The notes under the pieces were generated by a model. It was not told the DNA's origin and did no database searches. It saw only the letters and a list, made by a program, of their open reading frames with translations. Source: Pseudomonas taiwanensis (GTDB lineage: Bacteria; Pseudomonadota; Gammaproteobacteria; Pseudomonadales; Pseudomonadaceae). Taken from it: a stretch of DNA of 64,000 nt. The position numbers were made by a program, and so were the translations under genes. The stretch spans positions 1 to 64,000 of the forward strand of contig NZ_QJRF01000029.1 in assembly GCF_013393345.1 (NCBI RefSeq), written 5' to 3'. Below are positions 36,282 to 46,089 of this stretch, piece after piece (the first letter of the stretch is position 1; each line of letters begins with the position of its first letter).

Positions 36282-36662
36282 ATGCACGCCATCATGCTCA
36301 AGGCCAAACTGCACCGCGCCGAAGTCACCCACGCCGTGCTCGACTACGAAGGTTCCTGCGCCATCGATGGTGAATGGCTCGATCTCGCCGGCATCCGCGA
36401 GTACGAACAGATCCAGATCTATAACGTCGACAACGGCGAGCGTTTCACCACCTACGCCATCCGCGGCGAAAACGGTTCGCGGATGATCTCGGTGAACGGC
36501 GCCGCGGCGCACAAGGCCAAAGTGGGTGATCGCGTGATCATCTGCGCCTACGCTCACTACAGCGAAGCGGAACTTGCCAATTTCAAACCGCGTATGCTGT
36601 ACATGGCTCCGGGCAACGAACTCAGCCATACCAGCAACGCGATTCCGGTACAGGTTGCCTGA
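36282..36662 (+). CDS. panD: PanD, aspartate 1-decarboxylase
   Basis: A 126-residue pyruvoyl enzyme that makes beta-alanine from aspartate for pantothenate. The self-cleavage site Gly24-Ser25 is intact in YEGSCAID. Lys9 and Tyr58 regions ([16 protein letters not shown]) are conserved. GAGGAAAA precedes the start. It is separated from panC by 80 bp and ends before a terminator. Confidence 0.96.
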   Translation: MHAIMLKAKLHRAEVTHAVLDYEGSCAIDGEWLDLAGIREYEQIQIYNVDNGERFTTYAIRGENGSRMISVNGAAAHKAKVGDRVIICAYAHYSEAELANFKPRMLYMAPGNELSHTSNAIPVQVA

Positions 36663-36685
36663 GACCGGACAGCTGAATGACCCGA

Positions 36686-36709
36686 AGCCCGGACCTATCC
36701 GGGCTTTTT
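36686..36709 (+). terminator. panD intrinsic terminator
   Basis: AGCCCGGA (36686-36693) pairs with TCCGGGCT (36698-36705), followed by five T residues. Confidence 0.85.
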
Positions 36710-36732
36710 CATAAGTCGCACACAGGTACTCC

Positions 36733-38397
36733 ATGGATCACCACCTGACGCCGCTCGATGTCACCCAACTGCCCACCTGGGCCGCGCTCCGCCAGCATCG
36801 CCAGGACCTTGCCGGCTTCAGCCTGCGTCAGGCCTTCGCCGAAGATTCCGAGCGCTTCAAGCAGTTCAGCCACAGCGCCTGCGGCCTGCTGCTGGACTTC
36901 TCGAAGAACCTGATCCGTGCCGACACCCTGGACCTCCTGGTCAAGCTGGCGGAAGAAGCCCAGCTCGGCGATGCCATCAAGGCCATGTTCCGGGGTGACG
37001 TGATCAACGCATCCGAGGGCCGTCCGGTGCTGCACACCGCACTGCGCCGCCCCATTGGCGACAAGGTCTGGGTGGACGGCGTCGACGTGATGCCTGAAGT
37101 CCATCGCGTTCTGCATCAGATGACCGAACTGGTGGGCTACGTACACAACGGCCTGTGGCGCGGTTACACCGACAAACCCATCACTGACGTGGTGAACATT
37201 GGTATCGGCGGATCCTTCCTCGGCCCGCAACTGGTCTCCGAAGCGCTGCTGCCCTTCGCGCAGAAAGGTGTGCGCTGCCACTACCTGGCGAACATCGACG
37301 GCAGCGAGTTCCGCGAACTGGCCTGCCGCCTGAACGCTGAAACCACATTGTTCATCGTCTCCAGCAAGTCCTTCAGCACCCTGGAAACCCTGAAGAACGC
37401 GCAGGCCGCACGTGCCTGGTACCTGGCTCAGGGTGGCAGCGAAGAAGAGCTGTACCGGCACTTCATCGCCGTTTCCAGCAACAAGGAAGCGGCGGTGGCC
37501 TTTGGCATCCGCGAAGAGAACATCTTCCCGATGTGGGACTGGGTTGGGGGTCGTTATTCGCTCTGGTCCGCCATTGGCCTGCCGATCGCCATGTCCATCG
37601 GCATCTCCAATTTCAAGGAACTGCTCTCCGGCGCCTACAGCATGGACCAGCATTTCCAGAGCACGCCGTTCGACCGCAACATCCCGGTAATCCTCGGCCT
37701 GCTCGGTGTCTGGTACGGCGACTTCTGGGGCGCACACAGCCACGCGATCCTGCCCTACGACTACTACCTGCGTAACTTCACCGACCACTTGCAACAGCTG
37801 GACATGGAGTCCAACGGCAAGAGCGTGCGCCAGGACGGCACCCCCGTCACCGCCGGCACCGGTCCCGTGATCTGGGGTGGTGTCGGCTGCAACGGCCAGC
37901 ACGCCTATCACCAGTTGCTGCACCAGGGCACCCAGCTGATTCCGGCGGACTTCATCGTCCCGGTCTCCAGCTACAACCCGGTGGCCGACCACCACCAGTG
38001 GCTGTTCGCCAACTGCCTGTCCCAGAGCCAGGCGCTGATGCTCGGCAAGTCCCGTGAAGAGGCTGAGGCGGAACTGCGCGCCAAGGGGTTGCCCGAAGAG
38101 GAAGTACAGCGCCTGGCACCGCACAAGGTCGTGCCCGGCAATCGCCCGAGCAATACCCTGGTAGTGGAGCGCATCAGCCCGCGCCGCCTGGGTGCGTTGA
38201 TTGCCATGTACGAACACAAGGTTTACGTGCAGAGCGTGCTCTGGGGTGTCAATGCCTTCGACCAATGGGGTGTGGAACTCGGCAAGGAACTGGGCAAGGC
38301 GGTCTATTCACGCCTCACCGGCCAGGAGGAAGCCCAGGCCGAGGACGGCTCGACCCAGGGCCTGATCGACTTCTTCCGCGCGCGTCACCGCGGTTGA
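36733..38397 (+). CDS. pgi: Glucose-6-phosphate isomerase
   Basis: A 554-residue enzyme interconverting glucose 6-phosphate and fructose 6-phosphate. PGI signatures are present: [12 protein letters not shown], the segment [13 protein letters not shown], and [17 protein letters not shown]; the catalytic Glu is in [23 protein letters not shown] with His nearby, and Lys in [22 protein letters not shown]. It stands alone after the panD terminator and ends directly before a 22-bp inverted repeat. Confidence 0.96.
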   Translation: MDHHLTPLDVTQLPTWAALRQHRQDLAGFSLRQAFAEDSERFKQFSHSACGLLLDFSKNLIRADTLDLLVKLAEEAQLGDAIKAMFRGDVINASEGRPVLHTALRRPIGDKVWVDGVDVMPEVHRVLHQMTELVGYVHNGLWRGYTDKPITDVVNIGIGGSFLGPQLVSEALLPFAQKGVRCHYLANIDGSEFRELACRLNAETTLFIVSSKSFSTLETLKNAQAARAWYLAQGGSEEELYRHFIAVSSNKEAAVAFGIREENIFPMWDWVGGRYSLWSAIGLPIAMSIGISNFKELLSGAYSMDQHFQSTPFDRNIPVILGLLGVWYGDFWGAHSHAILPYDYYLRNFTDHLQQLDMESNGKSVRQDGTPVTAGTGPVIWGGVGCNGQHAYHQLLHQGTQLIPADFIVPVSSYNPVADHHQWLFANCLSQSQALMLGKSREEAEAELRAKGLPEEEVQRLAPHKVVPGNRPSNTLVVERISPRRLGALIAMYEHKVYVQSVLWGVNAFDQWGVELGKELGKAVYSRLTGQEEAQAEDGSTQGLIDFFRARHRG

Positions 38398-38399
38398 TC

Positions 38400-38495
38400 T
38401 TGTGGGGGCGAATTCATTCGCAGTGGGCGCGAAGCGCCCTACAAAGCTCCGGGCCGAACCTTCAGTCCGGTTAGCGAATGAATTCGCCCCCACAA
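38400..38495. repeat. Perfect 22-bp inverted repeat (REP/BIME-like)
   Basis: TTGTGGGGGCGAATTCATTC at 38400 (arm to 38421) is perfectly inverted at 38474-38495. The interior carries GGGCGC/GCGCCC and a CCGG-rich part. GGGGCGAATTCATTCGC palindromes are a known abundant class in Pseudomonas intergenic DNA. It starts three bases after the pgi stop and may also act as its terminator. Confidence 0.85.
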
Positions 38496-38517
38496 CATTT
38501 GCTTCCATCTTTTGTAT

Positions 38518-39492
38518 CTACCGACAGAACCGCTGCCGATACTCGCTCGGCGTTACCCCCAGCGCCTGAACGAACGCCCGCCGCAGGTTGTATTCGCTGC
38601 CGAAACCGCTTTTCTCCGCCGTACGCTTCAGCGATGAAGCCCCCGCCTCCAGCAATCGACAAGCCTCTTCCAGCCGCAGCTGGAACAGCAGCTTCGCGGG
38701 CGTCACCCCCAGCTCCGCCTGGCAATGCCGGTGAAGCGTCCGGGGCGATACCGCCATCTCCGCCGCCATCACCTCGATGTCCAATGCTTCGTGCAGGCGA
38801 CCGCGCAACCACTGGACCAGCTTCTCCAGCACGCCTCCCGAGGGCGCCTGCTGCGCCAGCAGTTCGACGCTGAACTGCCGCTGCCCTCCTGGCCGGCGCA
38901 GGTACATCACCAGCCCTTTGGCCACCTGCAGCGAGACCGTACGGCCGTGGTCCTCCTCCACCAGGCTCAGGCAGAGGTCCATGCCGGCCGTTACCCCCGC
39001 CGAGCTGTAGAAGCACCCGTCGCGAACGAATAGCGCGTCTTCCTGCACCAGTAGTTTCGGGAACAGCCGTTTCAGCAACACCGCGTACTTCCAGTGGGTC
39101 ACCACCGGGCGGCCATCGAGCAGTCCGGCCTGGGCGAGCAGAAAGGCCCCGGTGCACACCGAGCCGCAACGCGCCACCTGGGTTGCCGCGTCCTTGAGCC
39201 AGCGCGCCAGCACGCCCTGCGCCATCGCCCGTTGCACCCCATAGCCGCCCGCCACCAGCAGCGTGCTGCCCGCCAGGCTGCTCGGCTCCGGCAGGGCTTC
39301 GGTCATCAGTTCCAGCCCGGTGCTGGAACGCACCAGCCCACCGCTGACGGAGACGCACTGCAAGACATAGGCAGGACTGGCCTCCTTCGGCAGGTGTCCG
39401 GCGACAGCGGCGAACACTTCAGCCGGGCCGGTGGCATCCAGCAGCTGGAAGTCCGGGAAAACCAGTAGCAGCACAGAATGGGGTTGCGGCAT
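38518..39492 (-). CDS. GlxA-family AraC-type regulator with DJ-1/PfpI sensor domain
   Basis: A 324-residue regulator. The N-terminal DJ-1/PfpI-like domain (VLLLVFPDFQLLDATGPAEVF; GSVCTGAFLLAQAGLLDG with the elbow Cys) senses an unknown ligand; the C-terminal AraC helix-turn-helix covers about 225-320 (MAVSPRTLHRHCQAELG; KSGFGSEYNLRRAF). GlxA-type proteins often control amine or amino acid catabolism. I chose the ATG at 39492 by family length; no strong ribosome binding site is visible. It is divergent from a periplasmic DJ-1 protein with the same fold. Confidence 0.88.
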   Translation of the reverse strand: MPQPHSVLLLVFPDFQLLDATGPAEVFAAVAGHLPKEASPAYVLQCVSVSGGLVRSSTGLELMTEALPEPSSLAGSTLLVAGGYGVQRAMAQGVLARWLKDAATQVARCGSVCTGAFLLAQAGLLDGRPVVTHWKYAVLLKRLFPKLLVQEDALFVRDGCFYSSAGVTAGMDLCLSLVEEDHGRTVSLQVAKGLVMYLRRPGGQRQFSVELLAQQAPSGGVLEKLVQWLRGRLHEALDIEVMAAEMAVSPRTLHRHCQAELGVTPAKLLFQLRLEEACRLLEAGASSLKRTAEKSGFGSEYNLRRAFVQALGVTPSEYRQRFCR

Positions 39493-39534
39493 GGAAATAC
39501 TCGAACGATGGGCTGGCAGATATTCACTGATAGC

Positions 39535-39548
39535 TGTCATTCCTGACA
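39535..39548. promoter_or_regulatory. TGTCA-N4-TGACA dyad between the GlxA regulator and the DJ-1 gene
   Basis: A short perfect dyad (TGTCA, TTCC, TGACA) in the 102-bp divergent intergenic region. It is a candidate operator for the neighbouring regulator; no experimental basis. Confidence 0.35.
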
Positions 39549-39594
39549 TTTGCCTGCGCGCCACACTGGTAATCCCTAATTTCGGAGAAGCCTG

Positions 39595-40635
39595 ATGCGC
39601 GCCCTCCTGCTGGTCCTGACCCTTCACCTCCCCCTGCTGGCCCACGCAGAATCACTCCAGCCCTACCAGCCGCGCTTCGGTCGCGGACAGCCGCTGGTGG
39701 CCGTAGTCGGCGAGAACCGCATGACCGAACTGGTGGACTACCTGGTGCCCTTCGGCCTGCTCAGCCGCGCCGGGGTCGCCGAAGTGATGGCCCTGTCCAC
39801 CCGCGAAGGGCCGTTGCAGATGATGCCGGCGCTGCGGCTCGAAGCGCAGGCGACCACTGCCGCGTTCGAACAACGTTATCCACAGGGGGCGGACTACCTG
39901 ATCGTTCCCGCCGTGCACCACAGTGACGATGCCGTCCTTACCGCCTTCGTCGCCGGACAGGCCGCCAAAGGCGCCACCATCGTGGGTATCTGCGACGGCG
40001 TGCTGGTACTGGGCCACGCCGGCCTGCTCAACGGCCGCAGGGCGACCGGCCACTGGTATTCGCAGGCACAACGCGAGGCAGACTTTCCCGACGCCCGCTG
40101 GCAGGTCGACCGGCGCTATGTGGTGGACGGCAAGCTGCTGACCAGCTCGGGCGTCAGTGCCGCGCTACCCGTGTCCGTGGCGCTGGTGGAAGCCATCGCC
40201 GGCCCCGAGAAAGCACTCGCCTTCGCACGCGAGATCGGTCTGGCGGACTGGTCCGTCGAGCACCAGAGCCAGGCCTTCGCCTTTGGCCCCGGGGGTTACC
40301 TGACGGCCGCGGCCAATTACCTGGCCTTCTGGCGCCATGAGAACCTGACCCTGCCGATGCGGGCCGGGATCGATGAAGCCACCCTCGCCTTGCGGGCCGA
40401 TGCCTGGGCCCGCAGTTTCCGCAGCACAGTGCTGGCCGTGGGCGGTGGTCCGGTGAGTACCCGTTACGGCCTGGCGCTGCTGCCCGATGCCCCCGCAGGT
40501 GGGGAACCGGCCCTCCCTGATAGCGATGCGGCGCCCGGCCGGGTGCTGGACGAAACGCTGGACGAGATCGCCGCACGCTATGGCAGCGCCACCGCCGCCT
40601 TCGTCGCCGCCCAACTGGAGTATCCACGTCCCTGA
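39595..40635 (+). CDS. Exported DJ-1/PfpI-family protein
   Basis: A 346-residue protein with a signal peptide (cleavage near LLAHAES, residue 19) and a DJ-1/PfpI domain. The elbow Cys lies in VGICDGVLVLGHAGLLNG and is followed by ATGHW, as in the GlxA sensor next door. A further C-terminal segment of about 130 residues (PMRAGIDEATLALRADAWARS onward) is unlike typical DJ-1 proteins. It has GGAG upstream. The function is unknown. Location and shared fold suggest that regulator and enzyme recognise related molecules. Confidence 0.8.
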   Translation: MRALLLVLTLHLPLLAHAESLQPYQPRFGRGQPLVAVVGENRMTELVDYLVPFGLLSRAGVAEVMALSTREGPLQMMPALRLEAQATTAAFEQRYPQGADYLIVPAVHHSDDAVLTAFVAGQAAKGATIVGICDGVLVLGHAGLLNGRRATGHWYSQAQREADFPDARWQVDRRYVVDGKLLTSSGVSAALPVSVALVEAIAGPEKALAFAREIGLADWSVEHQSQAFAFGPGGYLTAAANYLAFWRHENLTLPMRAGIDEATLALRADAWARSFRSTVLAVGGGPVSTRYGLALLPDAPAGGEPALPDSDAAPGRVLDETLDEIAARYGSATAAFVAAQLEYPRP

Positions 40636-40727
40636 ACGATCCGGCGGGCCGCAGGTTCAAAACTCCATGGACAACCCTTGAACCCGGCGACGGCTTGGAT
40701 GCACCCTTGTCGCCATCTCGGCTTTAC

Positions 40728-40738
40728 AACAACAAGGA
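40728..40738 (+). promoter_or_regulatory. Hfq/Crc CA motif overlapping the acs ribosome binding site
   Basis: AACAACAA (40728-40735) matches AAYAAYAA and runs directly into the AGGA site before the acs ATG. Hfq with Crc binding here would block translation. Confidence 0.75.
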
Positions 40739-40744
40739 CCCGCC

Positions 40745-42682
40745 ATGTACGAGATCAGCCTTCACCCCGTGCCGGACGCCGTGCGCAAGCACGCCCTTAT
40801 CGACAACGATGCCTACCTGCGCCTGTACCAGCAGTCCGTGGAACAGCCAGAGCTGTTCTGGAGCGAGCAGGCGACCAACTTCCTCACCTGGTTCAAGCCC
40901 TGGGACCAGCTGCACCACAGCGACCTCGCGAAAGGCGAGGCCGAGTGGTTCAAGGGCGGCAAGCTGAACGTCGCCTACAACTGCATCGACCGCCACCTGG
41001 AACAGCGCGGCGAGCAGATCGCCATTATCTGGGAAGGCGACAACCCCAGCGAATCCGCGCAGATCACCTATCGCAAGCTGCACAGCCACGTGGCCCGCTT
41101 GGCCAACGTGCTGAAGAGCCGTGGCGTGAAGAAAGGCGACCGGGTCTGCATCTACATGCCGATGATCCCCGAGGCGGCCTACGCCATGCTGGCCTGCGCG
41201 CGCATTGGAGCCGTGCATTCGGTGGTATTCGGCGGCTTCTCCCCGGATGCCCTGCGTGACCGCATCCTCGACGCCGATTGCCGCACCGTAATCACTGCCG
41301 ACGAAGGCGTGCGCGGCGGCAAGTACGTCCCGCTGAAGCAGAACGTCGACAAGGCCCTGAAGGACTGCCCGAACGTATCCTCGGTGCTGGTAGTGCAGCG
41401 TACCGAAGGCAAGATCGACTGGCAGGACGGGCGCGACCTCTGGTACCACGAGGCCCTGCACGGCGTTAGCGAGGATTGCCCGCCCGAATGGATGGATGCC
41501 GAGGACCCGCTGTTCATCCTCTACACCTCCGGCTCAACCGGCAAACCCAAGGGCGTGCTGCATACCACTGGCGGTTACCTGCTGGGCGCAGCGATGACCC
41601 ACAAGTACGTGTTCGACTACCACGACGGCGACATCTACTGGTGCACCGCGGACGTGGGCTGGGTCACCGGCCACAGCTACATCGTCTATGGCCCGTTGGC
41701 GAACGCCGCCACCACCCTGATGTTCGAAGGCGTCCCCAATTACCCGGACGCTTCGCGCTTCTGGCAGGTGATCGACAAGCACCAGGTGAACATCTTCTAT
41801 ACCGCTCCCACCGCCCTCCGCGCCCTCATGCGCGAAGGCGAGGAACCGGTGAAGAAGACTTCCCGCGCCAGCCTGCGCCTGCTCGGCAGCGTCGGCGAAC
41901 CGATCAACCCGGAAGCCTGGGAGTGGTATTACCACGTGGTGGGCGATTGCCGCTGCCCCATCGTCGACACCTGGTGGCAGACCGAAACCGGCAGCATCCT
42001 CATCACCCCGCTGCCCGGCGCTACCGCCCTGAAACCCGGCTCGGCCACCCGCCCCTTCTTCGGCGTGCAGCCGGTGCTGCTGGATGAGAAGGGCAAGGAA
42101 ATCGACGGTGCCGGCGCGGGCGTACTGGCGATAAAGGCCAGTTGGCCTAGTCAGATCCGCAGCGTCTATGGCGACCACAAGCGGATGATCGACACCTACT
42201 TCGCCGCCTATCCCGGCTACTACTTCACGGGCGACGGCGCCCGTCGCGACGAAGACGGTTACTACTGGATCACCGGCCGCGTCGACGACGTGATCAACGT
42301 TTCCGGCCACCGCATCGGCACCGCCGAAGTGGAAAGTGCCCTGGTTCTGCATGACGCCGTGGCCGAGGCCGCCGTAGTGGGTTACCCGCACGACCTCAAG
42401 GGCCAGGGCATCTACGCCTTCGTGACCCCGATGAAGGGCCTGGAACCGACCGAAGAGCTGAAGAAGGAACTGCTCGCCTTGGTAAGCAAAGAGATCGGCA
42501 GCTTCGCCAAGCCCGAGCTGATCCAGTGGGCGCCGGGCCTGCCCAAGACCCGTTCGGGCAAGATCATGCGGCGCATCCTGCGCAAGATCGCCTGCAACGA
42601 GCTGGATAACCTCGGCGATACTTCCACCCTGGCCGACCCGTCAGTGGTGCAGAACCTGATCGACAAGCGCCTCAACCAGTAA
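40745..42682 (+). CDS. acs: Acetyl-CoA synthetase
   Basis: A 645-residue AMP-forming ligase making acetyl-CoA from acetate. It has the P-loop [11 protein letters not shown] (about residues 259-269), [28 protein letters not shown], and the acetylatable Lys in [11 protein letters not shown] near the C terminus. Length and motifs fit Acs rather than propionyl-CoA synthetase. A CA motif at the ribosome binding site predicts Hfq/Crc repression, relieved by CrcZ. The thiolase and MpaB-like genes follow on the same strand. Confidence 0.93.
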   Translation: MYEISLHPVPDAVRKHALIDNDAYLRLYQQSVEQPELFWSEQATNFLTWFKPWDQLHHSDLAKGEAEWFKGGKLNVAYNCIDRHLEQRGEQIAIIWEGDNPSESAQITYRKLHSHVARLANVLKSRGVKKGDRVCIYMPMIPEAAYAMLACARIGAVHSVVFGGFSPDALRDRILDADCRTVITADEGVRGGKYVPLKQNVDKALKDCPNVSSVLVVQRTEGKIDWQDGRDLWYHEALHGVSEDCPPEWMDAEDPLFILYTSGSTGKPKGVLHTTGGYLLGAAMTHKYVFDYHDGDIYWCTADVGWVTGHSYIVYGPLANAATTLMFEGVPNYPDASRFWQVIDKHQVNIFYTAPTALRALMREGEEPVKKTSRASLRLLGSVGEPINPEAWEWYYHVVGDCRCPIVDTWWQTETGSILITPLPGATALKPGSATRPFFGVQPVLLDEKGKEIDGAGAGVLAIKASWPSQIRSVYGDHKRMIDTYFAAYPGYYFTGDGARRDEDGYYWITGRVDDVINVSGHRIGTAEVESALVLHDAVAEAAVVGYPHDLKGQGIYAFVTPMKGLEPTEELKKELLALVSKEIGSFAKPELIQWAPGLPKTRSGKIMRRILRKIACNELDNLGDTSTLADPSVVQNLIDKRLNQ

Positions 42683-42690
42683 GCCCCCTC

Positions 42691-42722
42691 AAGGCGCCAG
42701 TCTCCCTGGAGGCTGGCGCCTT
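42691..42722 (+). terminator. Hairpin after acs
   Basis: AAGGCGCCAG (42691-42700) pairs with CTGGCGCCTT (42713-42722), with extra pairing inside. The T-run is short. It may limit read-through into the MpaB-like gene. Confidence 0.6.
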
Positions 42723-42742
42723 CGCCCGGAAGCCCTCGCTGC

Positions 42743-43618
42743 ATGGAATTCATTCGTCGCCGTATCGAAAGCCAGATCATCGGCCTTACCGGTCTCGCCC
42801 TTGGCCATCTCGATTTCGAAAACCCCAAGGGCGACCCCGGCCTGTTCGGCCCAGACTCGGTGACCTGGAAGGTTCACGGCGATTTCACCTCGATGATGAT
42901 CGGCGGCATCAGCGCCTTGCTGTTGCAGATGCTGCACCCCCTGGCGCTTTCCGGAGTCTGGGACCACTCCAATTTCCGCGCGGATATGCTCGGCCGCCTG
43001 CGCCGCACCGGCCAGTTCATCTCCGGCACCAGCTATGGCACCCGCAAGGATGCCGACTGGCTGATCGACAAGGTCCGCACCATCCATTCACAGGTGGTGG
43101 GCACCGCGCCGGACGGACGCCCCTATGCCGCCAGCGACCCGGCTCTGCTGACCTGGGTCCATGTGGCCGAAGTGAGTTGCTTCCTCAAGGCCCATCTTCG
43201 CTACCTCAACCCGCACCTTTCCGGGGAGGAACAGGACCGTTACTACGCCGAGATCGCCCTCGTGGCCGAACGGCTCGGTGCGCGGGACGTACCGAAGTCC
43301 CGCCAGCAAGTGGCGGACTACCTGGAGGCGATGCGCCCGCAACTTGTCTGCGACGAACGCAGCCGGGAAGTGGTGCGTGTGCTCCTCGGTGCCCCGGCAC
43401 CCAGCGCAGTGGCCAAGCCCTTCGGCGTACTGATGATGCAGGCTGGCATCGACCTGATGCCGGACTGGGCCAGCGCCATGCTCGACCTGCACCAGCGCCC
43501 CTGGCAGCGCCGTGTGGTACGGGACCTGGTCTGGCGGGTGGCGCCGCTGCTGCGCTGGGCCATGCGCAATGGCGCAGTCCATCGTGCGCGCCGACGCATG
43601 GGGCTGCCCCCCCGTTGA
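42743..43618 (+). CDS. MpaB-like (DUF2236) oxygenase-family protein
   Basis: A 291-residue member of the DUF2236 / ER-bound oxygenase MpaB / latex-clearing-protein-like group: GDFTSMMIGGISALLLQMLHPLALSGV near residues 47-73, with HP in the helix and the conserved R-x-GQFISGTSYGT motif and TWVHV. Members are heme b oxygenases or hydroxylases; the substrate here is unknown. No signal peptide is visible. It lies between acs and the thiolase. Confidence 0.82.
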   Translation: MEFIRRRIESQIIGLTGLALGHLDFENPKGDPGLFGPDSVTWKVHGDFTSMMIGGISALLLQMLHPLALSGVWDHSNFRADMLGRLRRTGQFISGTSYGTRKDADWLIDKVRTIHSQVVGTAPDGRPYAASDPALLTWVHVAEVSCFLKAHLRYLNPHLSGEEQDRYYAEIALVAERLGARDVPKSRQQVADYLEAMRPQLVCDERSREVVRVLLGAPAPSAVAKPFGVLMMQAGIDLMPDWASAMLDLHQRPWQRRVVRDLVWRVAPLLRWAMRNGAVHRARRRMGLPPR

Positions 43619-43705
43619 GAGTGTGGTCCGGTCAAATTGCCTGTGCCACGATCGCTGCTTGCCCGGTCATTGCCTGACCCCATTCACCGCCGCGAGGACA
43701 GATCC

Positions 43706-44884
43706 ATGCAAGACGTCGTAATAGTTGCCGCCACCCGCACCGCCATCGGCAGCTTCCAGGGTTCCCTGGCGAACATCCCCGCCCCGGAGCTGGGCGCCGC
43801 CGTAATCCGCCAGCTGCTGGCGCAAACCGGCCTCAAGGGCGAGCAGGTCGACGAAGTGATCCTGGGCCAGGTGCTCACCGCCGGCAGCGGCCAGAACCCG
43901 GCGCGCCAGGCTGCCATCCTGGCCGGCTTGCCCCATGCGGTTCCCGCCATGACCCTGAACAAGGTCTGCGGCTCTGGCCTCAAGGCCCTGCACCTGGCAG
44001 CCCAGGCCATCCGCTGCGGCGACGCCGAGGTGATCATCGCCGGCGGCCAGGAGAACATGAGCCTGGCGCCCTACGTCATGCCAGGTGCCCGCACCGGTCT
44101 GCGCATGGGTCACGCCAAGCTGGTGGACACCATGATCCAGGATGGCCTGTGGGACGCCTTCAACGATTACCACATGGGCATCACTGCCGAGAATCTGGTG
44201 GAAAAATACGGCCTGAACCGCGAGCAGCAGGACGCCTTTGCCGCCGCCTCTCAGCAGAAGGCCGCGGCCGCTATCGAGTCCGGGCGTTTCATGGATGAGA
44301 TCACCCCCATCCTGATTCCGCAAAAGAAAGGCGATCCGGTCGCCTTCGCCACCGACGAGCAGCCGCGCGCCGGCACCACCGCTGAAGCCCTGGCCAAACT
44401 CAAGCCGGCCTTCAAGAAGGACGGCAGCGTCACCGCCGGCAACGCCTCCACGCTCAACGACGGTGCTGCCGCCGTGCTGCTGATGAGCGCGGAGAAGGCC
44501 AAAGCCCTGGGCCTGCCGGTGCTGGCCCGCATCGCCGGTTATGCCAATGCTGGTGTCGATCCGGCGATCATGGGCATCGGCCCGGTTTCGGCCACCCGCC
44601 GTTGCCTGGAAAAAGCCGGCTGGAGTCTGGGCGACCTGGACCTGATCGAAGCCAACGAGGCCTTCGCCGCGCAGTCCCTGTCAGTCGGCAAGGAACTGGG
44701 CTGGGACGCCGCCAAGGTCAACGTCAACGGCGGAGCCATCGCCCTCGGCCACCCCATCGGTGCCTCCGGCTGCCGCGTGCTGGTGACCTTGCTGCATGAA
44801 ATGATCAAGCGCGACGCCAAGAAGGGTCTGGCGACCCTCTGCATCGGCGGCGGTCAAGGCGTGGCCCTGGCCATCGAGCGCTAA
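43706..44884 (+). CDS. Acetyl-CoA acetyltransferase (thiolase)
   Basis: A 392-residue thiolase that condenses two acetyl-CoA to acetoacetyl-CoA or cleaves it. The active-site Cys88 is in [12 protein letters not shown], the His in [14 protein letters not shown], and the second Cys in TLCIGGGQG. It is closest to the biosynthetic AtoB/PhaA class by motif and length. GAGGA precedes the ATG; an upstream in-frame ATG gives a non-family extension. Whether it serves acetoacetate use or synthesis cannot be told. Confidence 0.93.
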   Translation: MQDVVIVAATRTAIGSFQGSLANIPAPELGAAVIRQLLAQTGLKGEQVDEVILGQVLTAGSGQNPARQAAILAGLPHAVPAMTLNKVCGSGLKALHLAAQAIRCGDAEVIIAGGQENMSLAPYVMPGARTGLRMGHAKLVDTMIQDGLWDAFNDYHMGITAENLVEKYGLNREQQDAFAAASQQKAAAAIESGRFMDEITPILIPQKKGDPVAFATDEQPRAGTTAEALAKLKPAFKKDGSVTAGNASTLNDGAAAVLLMSAEKAKALGLPVLARIAGYANAGVDPAIMGIGPVSATRRCLEKAGWSLGDLDLIEANEAFAAQSLSVGKELGWDAAKVNVNGGAIALGHPIGASGCRVLVTLLHEMIKRDAKKGLATLCIGGGQGVALAIER

Positions 44885-44893
44885 GCCGGTTCT

Positions 44894-44928
44894 GTAGGTT
44901 GGGCTGAGCCCAGCGAAGCCCAACCTAC
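44894..44928. repeat. GTAGGTTGGGCT inverted repeat
   Basis: GTAGGTTGGGCT (44894-44905) and AGCCCAACCTAC (44917-44928) form a perfect 12-bp stem. This palindrome type is dispersed in intergenic DNA of pseudomonads and many other proteobacteria. It lies after the thiolase stop and may also terminate it. Confidence 0.75.
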
Positions 44929-44978
44929 GGCAAAGCCGCTTTGATAAACTGCGCGCCCCTTTTTGCGAGACGCCGCGC

Positions 44979-45998
44979 ATGTCCTCCGCTCTCATCCAGG
45001 CGCTGCGCGCCGCACTCGATGCCCGTCAGCCGCTGCTGGCTGAACTCCATGCCCAAGGCACCGATTGCTATCGGCTGTTCCACGGTAGCCAGGAAGGGGC
45101 GCCAGGCCTGACCGTCGACCGCTACGGTCGCCAGCTGATGGTGCAAAGCTTCCACCAGACACTGGAACGCGGCCCACTCCTGGACCTGGCCGCTGCGGTG
45201 GACGAATGCCTCGGCGAGAAACTGCTGCTGGTCTACAACGACCGTTCCCAGGGCAATTCGCGGATCGATCGTCGCGATCCCATCTATCAGGCAGAACCGG
45301 CCGCCCTGGAAGACCTCGTGGGTCGCGAGTGGGGCCTGAACTACCGGGTACGTGGCCGACACGCGGGGCAGGACCCGCTGCTATTCCTCGATCTGCGCAA
45401 TGCCCGTGGCTGGGTCAAGGACCACAGCGCCGGCAAGTCCGTGCTCAACCTGTTCGCCTATACCTGTGGTGTTGGCCTCAGCGCCGCTGGCGGTGGGGCC
45501 AGCGAGGTGTGGAACCTGGACTTCGCCGAGGGCAATCTCGCGGTCGGCCGTGAAAACGGCGCCCTGAACCCGGACCTGGCCCCCATGCACTTCGTGCAAT
45601 CCGATTACTTCCCGGCGATCCGCCAACTGGCCGGCCAACCCATCGCCCGCCGCCACGGGCAGAAGCTGCCCAGCTACCCGCGCCTGGAGCAACGGCAGTT
45701 CGACCTGGTGTTCCTCGACCCGCCGGCCTGGGCCAAGAGCGCCTTCGGCACCGTGGACCTGCTGCGTGACTACCAGAGCCTGCTCAAGCCGGCCCTGCTG
45801 GCGACCGCGGAAGGCGGCGTGCTGATCTGCAACAACAACCTGGCCAAGGTGGCCATGGACGATTGGCGCGAACTGGTGCTGCGTTGCGCCAGCAAACTGG
45901 GCCGTCCAGCCCGTGACTGCCAACCGCTGGCACCGGCCCCCGACTTCCCTTCCCAGGATGCGCGTCCACCGCTCAAGACCCTGATCCTGCAGCTCTGA
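44979..45998 (+). CDS. RlmI/RlmK-like class I SAM methyltransferase
   Basis: A 339-residue methyltransferase with a SAM-binding core (VLNLFAYTCGVGLSAA near 154-169) and the catalytic-type motif VFLDPPAWAKS near 246, as in RlmI m5C rRNA methyltransferases. The N-terminal PUA-like part is reduced (LFHGSQEGAPGLTVDRYG). The substrate is probably RNA, which is inferred. It is monocistronic, following the GTAGGTT palindrome. Confidence 0.85.
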   Translation: MSSALIQALRAALDARQPLLAELHAQGTDCYRLFHGSQEGAPGLTVDRYGRQLMVQSFHQTLERGPLLDLAAAVDECLGEKLLLVYNDRSQGNSRIDRRDPIYQAEPAALEDLVGREWGLNYRVRGRHAGQDPLLFLDLRNARGWVKDHSAGKSVLNLFAYTCGVGLSAAGGGASEVWNLDFAEGNLAVGRENGALNPDLAPMHFVQSDYFPAIRQLAGQPIARRHGQKLPSYPRLEQRQFDLVFLDPPAWAKSAFGTVDLLRDYQSLLKPALLATAEGGVLICNNNLAKVAMDDWRELVLRCASKLGRPARDCQPLAPAPDFPSQDARPPLKTLILQL

Positions 45999-46089
45999 AA
46001 GCCGTTCGGTAACGAGAGCCAGCCGTCAGGCGGAACCCTGAGGCCGTGCCATAATCCAAGGCATTCTTCGCCGGGATAGTTGACGCCTC

